Shown: piece after piece, positions 10,506 to 22,291 of the stretch
How positions within the stretch are numbered: the stretch's first letter is position 1
How the letters are laid out: each line of letters starts with the position of its first letter
Source: Hysterangium stoloniferum
Taxonomy: Eukaryota; Basidiomycota; Agaricomycetes; Hysterangiales; Hysterangiaceae
Assembly (NCBI GenBank): GCA_015178975.1
Contig: WHVD01000013.1
Span: 496,001-560,000 of the forward strand
Direction: 5' to 3'
Length of the DNA: 64,000 nucleotides
Translations under genes and position numbers: made by a program
Notes under the pieces: model-generated
Told to the model about the DNA's origin: nothing
The model's input: only the letters and a program-made list of their open reading frames with translations
Databases searched by the model: none

Positions 10506-13459
10506 ATGGACTTCTTTTCATCGCACCATGACCCCCCACCGTCCTCCTCGACGTCCACACTTAACACTGACACATTTGCACAGGAGATAGGAAGACGTTT
10601 CTCGTTGCCTATCTTGACTGCTCGTCTCTCACCTGTGATAGCGACAACACCTTCGATCCCATTTTCGAGCACAATGACAGCAACAACTTCACTCAGTTCC
10701 CCAAAGTCCCCACCACCTTCGCTGGCGACTCCCCAAGCCAATATAGGTGGTCTTTCATTGAGGTCGAAGCCGCCTACACCAGCGCCGCTAGACGATCGAA
10801 TTACTATAGTCGACGTTGCCCATCTTCTCCCAATATTAAACACTCCACAAGTCCTTATTCTGGATATCCGACCACATGCGACATACACACGATCGCGTAT
10901 CCCACATGCCCTTTCTCTATCGGTTCCTTCCACCCTTCTCAAGCGACCCGCGTTTTCTCTCGACAAACTCGCAGAAATGCTCCCTTCAAACGCCAGCCGC
11001 CGAAGATTTTCAAGGTGGAAAGATGCCTCTCGCATTATTGTCTACGACGCAGATTCCCATACTATGCCTGAAGGCTCAAATGTGCGCGGCCTCCTCCGTA
11101 AGTTCGACCGAGAGGGATTTACTGGCGACCTTGCTTGGCTCAAGGGTGGCTTTGCAGAAGTGTGGCGTGAACAGCGTACACTTGTGGACGAGAGGCCGCC
11201 GTCTCCAGACTCAGGGGAGGAAGACGAGACAACTGGATATCTGTGTGCAAAGAAGCTGCCGTCTTCCGCATTTCAGCAAGCCTCCACCACTACAGCAAGT
11301 CAACGGCAGGCCTCCACTAAAGGTTTCCATCAAGCTTTGGTTGCCCCTCCACCCACTTCTACCCGCCCACTTGCCGCCAATCCCTTCTATGATAATATCC
11401 GTCAAAATCGCGAACTTGAGCATGGCATTACAGAGCGTATTCCCCTTCGACTTCCGCCTTCAGTGATTGCCCGTCGCAATGAATTGCCATTCGAATGGCT
11501 AAAGGCAATTGTGGACAAGGCGGATAAAGAAGAGGGCACAGAAGATCTTGCCATGCAGTTTTACATGATTGAATTGCGTGAACAACGACGGCTAATGGGA
11601 GTAATGGATCATCATAGTCGCGAGCCTGGGCTTTCGCAGACACTAGCTTTGTCCAACGTTATGTTTCCATACAGCATCACTGCGGGTGTCGAAAAGGGGT
11701 CTAAGAACAGGTGAGTTCATGTGTGGATGCCTCGAAAATATCGCTTAGACATTGCAGATATACTAATATTTGGCCGTTCGAACACGCTCGTGTGAGACTA
11801 AATAGCTCCAATGTCGATGATGGGTCGGATTATATCAACGCATCACATGTGCAACCTCTCGGAACCCGAAGACGATATATTGCGACTCAAGGCCCGTTAC
11901 CCACCACATATACAGATTTCTGGACGTGAGTACGCCTCCTTTTCATTTTTCTCGCCCGATTCCATTCCATGTGCAGGCTTTGTTGGGAGCAAAATATACA
12001 CATCATCGTCATGTTGACGAAGCAAATCGAAGGCGCCACGGAAAAATGTGGTTGCTATTGGCGTCAATCTGTATATGGCCCGCTTCGACTTGAGCCTCTT
12101 TCATCGACCATGGAAGAAGTTGCTGTTCCATCAGGTCTTGATTTTGATTTCGCCGTACCATCAGCGTCGCAGGATGCCGAACCACCCATTGTTCGCCGGA
12201 CATTCCTCCTGAGTCACACCGAATACCCGAATCTCCCTCCTCGCAAAGTGACGCAGTTTCAGTATCTTGGTTGGCCTGATTTTGACGTTCCGGAAGATCC
12301 AAGAGGCCTTCTGTCACTTATGCAACAAGTGAAGACGCTACGTGATGAAACTGAACTTGAAGACTCAAATCCTCTTCTTTTACATTGTTCAGCTGGCATT
12401 GGACGCACTGGTGGGTTCATTGTCGTCGACGCTGCTTTGGACGGAATTAGGCGGGAGATGCTCAAGTCTTCCAAGGCTACTCTCCCTCATCCTGATACGA
12501 TGGATGTGGAGGAAGTCACTACAGATGACATTGAAATTGATGCTAGCACTGCCCGGGAATCCTCCACCTACCTTAAACACACAGTGGAAATCTCGAGACG
12601 ACGGCAACGAGCCGCCAGAAATCTGAGTCAACCTGATAGCAGTGGGGCAGAGAGCAGTCCGGGTGTTACAACTGATGGGTCCAGACAACGCTCTCTGTCC
12701 CCGGGATCGTCCGTCCCAGGGACGGCATCAGGTTCGTCTAGCAGATCTAGTTCGCATCTCCTGGTGGTAAATGCCGAGGTAGACTTACACATGCCTGTAG
12801 CGACTCCACCCCTAGTATCCCTCCAGGCGCTTTTAGGTGATCCTGATTCGGGATCCATGCATAAGTCGCCTGCGGATGCTCTGCACAAGTTCAGAGCCAC
12901 TCTAGCTTGCGGCAGTGGAGGGGCGTCCAACTCCACTTCCACGACCAATCTCCCGTCCGTGTTTGGTTCTACGTTGCGTTCCCGTGATAGATCTACTGGC
13001 GCAACGTCATCATTCCCAGTTTCCGTTGAGTCTTCGCGCTCGACGTCCCCTGCTAAGGATGCTGAATTCTCTCAGGCAAACTCTTCGTTTGATTATACCA
13101 ACCCCAGGCAACTGCATGGCAATGCAAGCCCGGAGTTGTTGTCAAGCTACTCGCAGCCGGTGCGCAGCATCCTTGAGGATATGCGAGAACAGCGCATGAG
13201 TCTCTGTCAAAGCTTGCGGCAGTATGTATTTGTACATCGAGCCATTGTGGAAGGAGCTTTGGACCTTGTGGATGAAACACGCAATGAATTGGATGCGCGG
13301 ACACTTGAAAACCTAAACAAGTGTAAACGAGGTCCAAGTCCGACCGAGTTGCCGATGGAGGATACGAAAGGCGGGACCAAACTTGTGAAACGTCCGAGTT
13401 TCATACGGAAGGAGCGCAGCGATGCTTTGAACGTATCGGAGAGTGTTGCTGCTGTGTAA
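10506..13459 (+). CDS. Rhodanese-PTP dual-domain tyrosine phosphatase (Pyp/Ptp2-3-like)
   Basis: Probable cytosolic phosphatase acting on MAP kinases, as Pyp1/Pyp2 and Ptp2/Ptp3 do. After a Ser/Pro/Thr-rich N-terminus comes a rhodanese domain (about 10800-11180; VLILDIRPHATYTRSRIPHA). Its catalytic loop reads VYDADS, with Asp where an active rhodanese has Cys, so it is likely a non-catalytic kinase-binding module. The PTP domain starts at RYTNIWPFEHARV and has GSDYINASHV, ATQGPLPTTYTDFW, the WPD loop YLGWPDFDVP and the P-loop HCSAGIGRTG (about 12386). A Ser-rich insert of roughly 220 residues separates the P-loop from the Q-loop region MREQRMSLCQSLRQYVF (about 13180-13230). Two introns: 11711-11758 and about 11929-11976. 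Start: first ATG in frame (MDFFSSHHDPP), 148 bp after the SRP68 stop. Confidence 0.9.
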
Positions 13460-13947
13460 CACTTTATTGTTTCTTCTTACATATCAATTTCGCATTCTCC
13501 CTCTCTCCCTTCACACGCATTCTCTACCCTTATTATCATTGCATTCATTTATATATCTGTGACTACTTCCTCCCCTTTGGTTTGTCAGTTATTTACCATC
13601 GTCACCCCTCGTACTTTGTCTTTTATCTCTATGAAGTATTACTAGTTCCGGCAGACAGATCATGTCCGGTGTTTTTGTATTGGGAGTGTATCAAACATCT
13701 CGGAGACATCTCCAAATCTTCTAGTTATCAGATTAAGTTTGAAACCCTCCCTTTATTAATATATAATATTAAAAGTGCCATTTACAGCAAGCCATTTCAA
13801 TAACAAAGGCAAGTCACAAGGATATTATATCCTGGCCTCTTGATAAGATATTAGAGCTTGAGATATATAGACCGTTAATTGTTTGAAAATATTGAGCATT
13901 CTTAACTAAGCTGAGTTTCAACGATAGCGTCTGGGAAACAGGACATT
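13460..13947. other. Intergenic stretch, 3' flank of the phosphatase
   Basis: AT-rich and pyrimidine-rich; presumably phosphatase 3' UTR and promoter of the next gene. No coding signal that I trust. Confidence 0.5.
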
Positions 13948-14732
13948 ATGTCGGATTTCCCTGCCTTGCCTAGTTTTTACCAACTGCTGTTTCTATATCT
14001 CGAACCAAGTAAGAGGTCAATTTAGTATCCTTTCCCTTAACTATAGCTTTCCCGTTCAATAGTTTCCACCATCTCACCCGCCATCCTTGCATGGATATTC
14101 CCAGGAGCGACATGGTTTCATTCTGAGCTTATACCTACCCAATCAACCAGTTCCACCCTACTGGATGCTCGCACTACTATGGCCATATGGCAGCTTGCAA
14201 ACTGTGACGATTTGTCCAGTCCCTACCTCATTGGAACTGACACGTTTAGTGACCAGGCTACTTCCTCCTTGGGCTCATATCATCCCTAGTGTTTAGAGCA
14301 GTAAGAGACGCACTCCCTCACGATCTCGTTGCCCAGGAGAAGATTGTTCGGGCATCTTTGACGGCATTAGCAATTGCTGATGTGTGTTAGCTTCATATTT
14401 TGTCTTGTCTTGTCCGTGGAATACTGAGTTGTGTGAACGTTAACAGGTTTCTCAGTGAGTGAAGTCCTTTACTGCCATAAATTACTGTCCTTTAATCAAT
14501 CATCAGCGTGGGATTATCCTTGATTGGTCTTCCTTCAGAGATAAGAACAAACCCTTCAACATGGAATCCCATGACACATGGTAATGTTACGTTTACGACG
14601 TTTCTGTTCATTGTCCGGTTAGTCAATACATTGTGCAGATGTGGTTCCCACTTACATTATCACAGTGTAGCGTGGCTATTGGGCATTGGTCGCAAGACCT
14701 ACACAGCTCCACCAAAGGGGAAAAAGTCATAA
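13948..14732 (+). CDS. DUF7704-like small fungal membrane protein
   Basis: Small multi-pass membrane protein of a fungal family of unknown function (pattern as in DUF7704). No single long open frame exists, so the gene was assembled from six short exons with good splice signals. Exon 1 is MSDFPALPSFYQLLFLYLEP. Exon 2 begins ISTISPAILAWIFPGATWFH. Exon 3 gives YFLLGLISSLVFRAVRDALP and ends in LTALAIAD. A tiny exon adds VSH. Exon 5 gives VGLSLIGLP and then WNPMTHGNVTFTTFLFIVR. Exon 6 gives VAWLLGIGRKTY and the C-terminus PPKGKKS. Phases agree at every junction. The motifs YxLxFLYLEP, ALAIADVSH and THGNVTF..LF..R are what I associate with the family. About four hydrophobic segments. Function unknown. 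Confidence 0.75.
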
Positions 14733-14957
14733 AAGACAGAGTCCTAGTTGAATATTAATAGTAGTATGCGACTAGCTCTCATATCGAAGGAAGCTCGAAG
14801 ACAAAAAATCTTATCATAATCTAATATCACAAAGCAAGAGGAGAGCACAGTAAGTAAATTGTTGTATCACCGCAGATGTACCACCCTGGAAATTGTCCAT
14901 AAGCTCTTTCGTGATAAACCAAGACAGCCTGATCAAATCCGAAAGGTTCAACTTGTG

Positions 14958-15358
14958 TTATTTGCTGCCGCCTCCAAATGTCGATGTGGTGGAAATCTTC
15001 TCGGTTTCTTTGCGCTGTATTAGGCGTAGTCAAAAATACAAAGAACAAATCGACGGAAGATAAAGATATGACAACAGAAACGACTTAGCAGTTGTATCTA
15101 ACACGCACTTTCTGCTTTTCGCGAAGAGCTTCAGCATCGCTGTAGATGTGATTAGATGCCTTTAGATAAAATGAAAGCGGAATGTTCACATACGCTTCCT
15201 TCCGCTTCTGTAAACTAGCACCACTCTCCTTTTTGCCTTTACCGGCAGCAGCGGCTTTCTTCTGCGCCTTCTGACGATCTTGTTCTCTTTGATTACCACC
15301 TGGATGATAGTGAATAATGACTGTTTTGTCTCTGTAAGCCTTGATACGTACGGGTCAT
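14958..15358 (-). CDS. SERF/4F5-family small basic protein
   Basis: Tiny Lys/Ala-rich protein of the SERF (4F5) family, small disordered proteins known in animals as modifiers of amyloid aggregation. Exon 1 encodes only MT plus one base (donor GTACGT). Exon 2 gives RGNQREQDRQKAQKKAAAAG and then KGKKESGASLQKRKEA. Exon 3 gives DAEALREKQK. A final exon after a 94-nt intron gives RKETEKISTTSTFGGGSK and a stop. The MTRGNQRE start is the family signature. If the last intron is not removed, translation runs KVRVRYNC and stops at 15085. The spliced end looks more like the family. Predicted length is about 67 residues, normal for SERF. It is divergent from NPL4, with only 156 bp between the starts. 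Confidence 0.8.
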
Positions 15359-15514
15359 GATGGTGGAATGGAATGTGACACTGCGTGACGCCTCTCCCAA
15401 GATTACTAAGCCTTATTTGTCATCAACTCTCGCCAGAATGCTGGAAACGCTGACGTCTCTGTTATTTAAACGCGTTTTGGGAAGTGAGGACGCGCGGTCT
15501 CCTACAATCCAGCA
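15359..15514. promoter_or_regulatory. Divergent promoter region of the SERF-like gene and NPL4
   Basis: 156 bp between opposing start codons, so both transcripts must start in or very near this stretch. No named motif recognised. Confidence 0.55.
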
Positions 15515-17801
15515 ATGGTGAGGAAATTTTTGTGAAATTGTCAATGCTGATTTGACGCGTTCTTAGCTTGTTCGAATTAGATCCAAAGATGGTAACTTTC
15601 GGTTTGAACTTGAACCAAACGCGAGTGCCTCAGTACTCGCACAGAAGGTTGGATTATTGTATGTATGGTCGGTGTTACTCAACTTATGTAAAATTCAGAT
15701 CTTAGAAACTACGAGTAATGCAGATCCTTCTTCAATATGTATCTCCGAGAGACCCAGGGGTGGCGAGGTTAATATCCATACCCTCGCTAACCGAACACTC
15801 GAAGATCTTGGCTTGAAGTGCGCATATTCTAACCGTATGGAGTAATTTTAGTCCTAAATATTTTATAGGCATGGGGATCTAGTCTTTGTATCCTATACCG
15901 ATATCCCTGCTGAAGCTCCTTCCGAAAACGGACGTCTTGCACCAACAGACGATCTGACAGTGCCTTTGCAATCTAAGAGGCCTTGGGAACTAGTCGCGGA
16001 AGATGCTGTTGACACTCACTATCGAAAAAAGGAAGGGAAGATTCCCCGCTCACGCGACACTCGATTTTGTAAACACGGTGCCAACGCAATGTGCGATTAC
16101 TGTATGCCCCTAGAGCCATACGACGCTGAGTACCACAGCAAGAACAACATCAAGCATTTATCATTTCATTCATATCTTCGCAAGATTTCGCCTCCCTCTA
16201 CTGCCACTTCTTCAAGTGCCACACTTCCACCTCTAGTTCCTCTATCGTACAAGGTCAAAATACCTTGTCCAAGCGGTGGACACCCCCCCTGGCCCGCTGG
16301 AATATGTACCGGATGCCAACCGTCTGCAATCACCCTACAACCTCAGCCATTCCGCATGGTTGATCATCTGGAGTTTGCGGATCCGACCATAATTGACCGC
16401 TTCTTACATGCTTGGCGCCGCACCGCTACACAACGCTTTGGCTGGCTGCTAGGTAGATATGAGCCATATGACGAAGTGCCGTTGGGGATCAAAGCTGTCG
16501 TCGAGGCTATCCACGAGCCTACCCAGGAAGGTGAACTTGATGGCCTCAGCCTCGGCCTGCCTTGGGAGGATGAAGCGCGTATTCGCAATTTGGCAGAATC
16601 TGCAACGTTTCCACTTATGATTGTTGGACAAATCTTCACCGACCTCACTCCGGACGAAAATGACAAGACTAAGTTGGTATACAAGCGGCACCAAGGCTCC
16701 TACTTCTTATCGTCTTTGGAAGCCATATGGGCAGCCCAGCAACAACTCCGTTATCCGACACCCTCACGATCCTCTCCGACTGGCAGTTTCAGCTCTCGCC
16801 TCGTAACAGCTGTATTATCAGGTACAGAAGAAGGGGGTGTTGACGTCCAAGCATATCAAGTTTCAGAGCAAGCATGCGCCATGGTAGATGCCGATATGAT
16901 AGAGGCCAGTGTAGAACCTGGTGTTATTCGTGTTAAGGATGAGGATCGAGCTGTAGACACAGCTCGGTATGTTCCAGATGTGTTCTTCCGATATAAGAAT
17001 GAATATGGTCTAGAGGTCAAGAAAAGTGCCAAGCCCTGTTTCCCCGTGGAATATTTAATTGTCAATGTATGCTGTGACCGTATCAGTTATGCCCATTCAT
17101 AGTTACTGAATTTTTGCAGGTCACGCACGGATTTCCGAAAGATCCCGCGCCTTTATTCCGTTCAACAACGTTTCCGATTGAAAATCGGCCCGGATTGGAG
17201 GACCAAAATCTCGAGTTTGTTCTTCGAGAACTGCAGCGACTCCGAGCCTTTGAGGTTCTTGACAGCAACCATGGCACCACAGCTAAAGACGCTTCCTCAC
17301 GTCTGCAGCTTGCACAGTGGCTAAGTGATTGGCATTTAGTGTCGTTTCTTGGTACCGTTGATTTTCTTTCACCTGTGGGTTTCTATTTATGAGAAATTAC
17401 TGCTCCAACTAACTTGAACAAGAGTGAGATGAAGGTCCTCGTTCGCACAGCAACAGCGCCGAGTATTGAAGATTCCTCCGTTCTAGATGAGCTCCTTGCT
17501 ACTAATGGCTGGCAAACGCTAGTAACTATTGCCAGGGAAAGTGGTGGTATGGTTGAGAATTTTTTTACAATGGCGCAATTGTCTGATTTATTGGTTAGCT
17601 CCTCAACGGCCGTCGGTTCCTGCACCAAATATATCAAGCAGCAATAACGATGAAATCCCGCCGGAACTATTTGACCAAATGATGGACGACAACGGAAATG
17701 CTGGGGGCGGGGCAGGGACTGAGACAGTGTGTCCGCATTGCACATTCCTAAACTCACATTCCGATGGAGACTGTGATGTCTGTGGTCTTCCGCTTCATTA
17801 A
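15515..17801 (+). CDS. NPL4: NPL4, cofactor of the Cdc48-Ufd1 segregase
   Basis: Ubiquitin-binding adaptor that with Ufd1 recruits Cdc48/p97 to polyubiquitinated substrates, e.g. in ER-associated degradation. The coding part of exon 1 is the ATG alone (15515-15517). After a 49-nt intron the ubiquitin-like domain reads LVRIRSKDGNFRFELEPNAS. A zinc-finger region follows with FCKHGANAMCDYC. Then comes the inactive MPN-like core domain: FADPTIIDRFLHAWRRTATQ, QRFGWLLGRYEPYD, FPLMIVGQIFTDL. The C-terminus carries an NZF finger with Cys spacing as in CPHCTFLN...CDVCGLPL, present in animal NPL4 but missing from budding yeast Npl4. About six introns. A stop at 17799-17801 follows GLPLH. Convergent with the next gene. 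Confidence 0.93.
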
Positions 17802-18121
17802 TACATCTGGAAATACGTGTGTAATATAGCTGGGCCACCTAAATTGTCGAAGAATTAGCACTCAGATAGAAGACAAAGAGTGGCTTTCATGAGCTGCACA
17901 ACATGTAATTATCCGGGGATGATTATCATTATCAAAGCAGGCAAATATACATTTCAAAAAATACAGTATGTGTGTGACTGAAATGCAAACAGCGCATTGA
18001 ATAGCGGGAAGCACTCTCTTCCCCCTAAGCCAATGCAATGTTTGCATTTCGGTCTATGTAAATTTACAAAGCTAACAATTACAATTAAGGCGGAGCATGG
18101 ATACCGAATACACTTGAATAG
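17802..18121. other. Short convergent 3' region
   Basis: 320 bp between two converging genes; presumably both 3' UTRs. Nothing else seen. Confidence 0.5.
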
Positions 18122-20037
18122 TTAATCATAATCCTCGTCGATTATGCGTTTTGGTACAGCTGCAGGTGCGCTCTTCTTAAACCTGGGAGAGCGCCTCACG
18201 GGAACTCCAGAGCAGGCCCTTGGTTTTCTTGCGGCAGCTGCAGGAGCGCTCTTCTTAAACCTGGGAGAGCGCCTCAAGGGAACTCCAGGCTTCGACCCAT
18301 AAGAACTCCTATTTCCGACGCCCTTGCCGTTTCCTTGTATGCGCTAGATGACCAAGGGTCAGCAAGGCTAAAGCATGGATATATCAAATAATGACCTTTT
18401 TCTTAGAGGGGCCATTTTTTAAGCCTGTCGTGTCTGGTTCCGCTCCAGCATCCTCTTCCGCCTCTCTTCCACGTTTGCGGGTCGTCGAGCGGTCGTCCTA
18501 ATTGAAGCTCTCAAAATGACCAAGATAATAACGGTGCACGCGCAACTCACGCGCTCACCCGGAAAGTGGCCACCAACAAGTCGGTCATCACCTTTATAAC
18601 GGGAAGCATTTCCAAGCCTTGAACGTTCTGAGACCGATTCGAAGTTTGATGTCCCGGGGTAGATCATTGGCATATGACCCGAGTAATCCTCCGACTTGAC
18701 CACAACATCTAGTTTTGATGGAACACATTTCATGTTACCGACCCCAGATGGAGGGGCAACCATGCGAGAGTTGAGATAATCGGGGAAAAACCTGTTTGCA
18801 AGCGTTGCCAGTCCGGCCGGGGAATGAGGCGAAGAGGGATGTGCATCGACCAACGGGATCAGAGGGTATACAGGCATTGGGGGAGCCGGAAGTGAGGGGA
18901 ATTCCTTCTTTGGGAGTCCAGCTGCATATGCCTAGGCAACGTCATGAGCGTTTGATGCCCTACGAGTGTGACAATAAATACTAACCAGTGACGCAGAATG
19001 TTCCGAAACCACGTCCAGATGTAGATGATAACAGCTTTGACCTCCATGCACAGGACAATAATTTGTCCGTCGACCATTTTTGTACATCCAAGAGTCCCAC
19101 GCATCGGCCGGGTAGCTCAACTCGTCTGAATCTTCGATAAGACTAGCCCCGGCATCCCGTTGTAGTCTGATCGTGCAATGCGTGCAGAATTTGTCATGAT
19201 GATCAAAATAGCCTTTGTCCTCAAACTCCTGAATTAGCGCTCTTCTGCGCCATTGAAAGAGGTCCCCTTCCTAGAGGGGCAAGATTGTAAATGTAAAATA
19301 AACGACAAAGAATGACGATTAGGACACACAAGCATTTCATCCGGAATCGGTGGAAGCGGGACATCATGGGCATATGCAGGTCCTACATATATCACATTTA
19401 GAAATGTATGGAAAAATGGCGATCGTCACGGGCTTACTTTGGGAAGTGCCTGGATGATAGTAGTAACGTTTTTGGACGTCCCGAGGTTCACACTGAGCCT
19501 GGTTATGTAGCACTCGGCCCGCCTTTTTATCAAGGTCTCGCAAACCTGAATATATACTCCTTTGACTCCGGGAGACCTATAAAAGCATTACAGGTGAAAA
19601 CAATCTCCATAAACATGTAATGAACCATACCCTGATGCTGCTAAATCCGTCCCAGAATTTGAGCACATAGTCCGTGACCTCTTCAGTTGTAGGTTGGCTA
19701 ACTGGTAAACGCGCCGTGAGCTCGCGACCAAGTGCAAACGTGCAAGGAACATACCCCACTCCTGACGGCTCCATGCATCGAAAATTTCCTCGTGTATGCG
19801 TCTTAGCACAGTAGGACTATAGGAAGATGTAAAATTAGTCTGGCAGGAACGATTGGCCGGACGCCAGTAGTAAACTCACGTCGTTATGCCATACTCCTTG
19901 TAAGACTTATATTCTTCAACCTCATCGAATGGTCCGGCGAGTATGAATCTTCTTGACTCTGTCTGTGCGTCCAACAAAATTATTGCGGGGTCCAGTTTTA
20001 TCCGCTTCAGATCTCTTTGACGCAATCGTTTTGACAT
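18122..20037 (-). CDS. Fungal protein of unknown function with a duplicated basic C-terminal motif
   Basis: I do not recognise this protein. It begins MSKRLRQRDLKRIKLDPAII. Further exons read RRIHEEIFDAWSRQEW, then TTEEVTDYVLKFWDGF (an intron restores the frame), then RDVQKRYYYHPGTSQ, GPAYAHDVPLPPIPDEM and FCTHCTIRLQRDAG, the last perhaps metal binding. WMYKNGRRTNYCPVHGG follows. The C-terminal third is Pro/Ser-rich and low in order. The last exon holds the segment GVPLRRSPRFKKSAPAA twice, encoded by two 54-bp repeats, and ends IIDEDYD. About seven introns. The basic clusters suggest nucleic-acid binding or a nuclear protein, but that is a guess. Splice phases agree where I tested them, so the gene looks intact. 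Confidence 0.65.
18157..18288. repeat. Two 54-bp direct repeats (78-bp period) inside the unknown gene
   Basis: 18157-18210 and 18235-18288 match at 52 of 54 positions. The 78-bp offset is 26 codons, so the duplication keeps the frame and repeats GVPxRRSPRFKKSAPAA. Confidence 0.9.
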
Positions 20038-22277
20038 TCTTCAAGTGGTGGAACCGAAATGAGATAGTTGTGAGATGGTGGTATTATGCAGAAGAGAGTG
20101 AGCTTGGAACCATGGTGTAGCATTCTGTCGTTCTTTTGTGGACGACAGAGCACAATAGCGCCACTTGACAAAGGCGTCACACTACGGCGATCGCTTGATG
20201 CCCGGTACACTCTAAAGCTTTTGATCTGCGTCTGGTTATCTGATGAGGTATTGCCGGTCTTTTGTTTTTGAACGGCAAGAACAAAGGACAATAGCCCCTT
20301 GCTCGTTGAAAGAATTCTAGGTTATTTGACGTTGTGGAATTGTGGGGGACTGGTACTTGCTGCTCCTCTCCGACGTTTTACCGGCCATTGTTCTCTCCCT
20401 CCCTCCCTTTCTCGCCTGAAGTGAGAAATATATTAGCTCCTTCTCGTGAACCTAACGCGTCAGCTTTAAATGAATCTTGAACTTTTCAATCTTTCTATTA
20501 TTCGGAGACGCGTGCCCACTTTCACCCACACCCCAATACACGCATGAGCTGCCATTGGATATACTTAATAACAAAAGGACTTTAGATGAGGTTGGAGGTA
20601 ACAGTGACCCTTTGGTTTAATCTAATTGACGATAGATCCTGCCAGTGATCGACTATGTTTTGTCATGTTCAGAGTTTCGAACCAGTCTCACGAGCATCAT
20701 AAACTGAAATGCTGAAGTTAGTAGTTAAAGCCATACTATCCAAAGAGGGGGGAGAGGATCTGTATAGTTGTCAAGATTTTTGTCTCGCTCTATATGTTAG
20801 GTTATGAAGGACGCTCTGTCTATCTGAGTCAACTTCAGTATGTATTCTACAGATATAAGAAAAGCTGACCCTTGATTTACAAAGATATGTTCTCTCATGC
20901 TAGAATATGTGCGTGCAGGTGGGCGCAATATATATAACAATGGGGAATCCAAGCTCGTGCTTAGCGGAAGACATATGGGCGCAAATCTATATGCCATTAT
21001 TTGATGCTTACTTAGAGTTTGCTAGGGATGTAGAAGCATAATTCTATTGAATCACTTTATGAGTATGAAACTATCATCAATCATGACTGCTTGTCACCAG
21101 ATGAACATTCGCCTCCCACATGCATGCAGCATTCCCCCTCGTGTGAGCTGATGGTTAGGCCACTTCGAAGTTAATATTTGAGAAGAATAGATAAATCGAA
21201 GGTGGACTGAGTACATAAACGTACATGTTCGATAACCAAACCCATTGTTAAATTATGACGTTTCGTGGTAACTTGGGATACATAACCATCATAACGAATT
21301 TAAGTGATATACGATATACCCAATTAGATGGCTGCAGGCCCAAGATATTAATGCCAAACGGACGTTGCTACCTGAATTCCCTTGCATACATTAAGCCTTT
21401 ATATGTTCGAATACAGTGCTGATTCGTAGTTGTGGGTTCCTGCCATACTGGCTACTGACGTTTTGGTTTACGTAATATTGACGCATTGATTGCCTAGATA
21501 TTCTTGTATCGGATATGTTCTTCACCTTATCGTTTTCGGTTTTGAGCCAGACGAATAAGGGGGACCGAAACTGGCTACGAAATTACTGACCAAAATATGG
21601 ACACGAGGAACATAAGGGCAGCGGTGGGTTTATACAATCGTATGCCAACAAATTATATCCCAGAGATCTCTCAACCCACCCCGGACATGTCACCTGACTT
21701 GACGTAACTGGAAGACAATCGCGATGTTCTAAGTAAAGTACGCGCACTTGTGTAGTATTACAAGACACAAGTACACAACGGCAAATTGAAAGTTCATGCG
21801 TAAATAAGTAGTCCAAGGGCTCATAAGTCGGTAAGGGAAAACGAGAACTCGGGGTCACGCGTTCCTGTCACGTGAGGCTCTGTTGGTTTCCCGATAATGT
21901 GGGCATTGCTTGAATCCATATTCATACTCTGGGGGGAGGATTTTTTTTTGCATTTGGATTGAGCAGATGCGGACTTCTATGTTGTCCATGGTCTATGTAC
22001 GTTTTTCATTCAACAGCGTTACAATATTTTTTTTGGCAGTCACATGATATTTCATGTGATGTGTCCGGGGGGTTGAGCTGGTGCTGCTTTCAGAAAAATC
22101 TGCCCAGAGAGAGCGTAGAATGTCGACGTCTGGTATTCAAATTTCTACAAGCAGAAACAAATTCTAGTGGCAAAATTGAAGTGTAGTAGCTCTTTGGACA
22201 TTTTAACACTCCATCCCACATAAACATGTTGCCACTTCGGTGTTCTCATGATCTTGTTGCCTATCGTCCACCAATCC
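20038..22277. other. Gene-poor intergenic region
   Basis: 2.2 kb with no coding frame I can assign. Scattered T-runs (e.g. near 21940 and 22028). No tRNA, no terminal inverted repeats and no tandem array seen. It ends at the target-site duplication of the LINE copy. Confidence 0.5.
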
Positions 22278-22291
22278 AACCAACAGTGTCG
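22278..22291. repeat. Upstream target-site duplication of the LINE copy
   Basis: AACCAACAGTGTCG, identical to 22758-22771 on the other side of the insert. The bases outside differ on both sides, so the duplication is exactly 14 bp. Confidence 0.8.

Noticed and set aside
14827-15048. 73-codon minus-strand frame with aromatic-rich text
   Set aside because: It overlaps the last SERF exon in another frame and lacks any family signal.
20672-20700. tRNA T-loop-like GGTTCGAAAC on the minus strand
   Set aside because: No matching A box, anticodon arm or acceptor stem around it.
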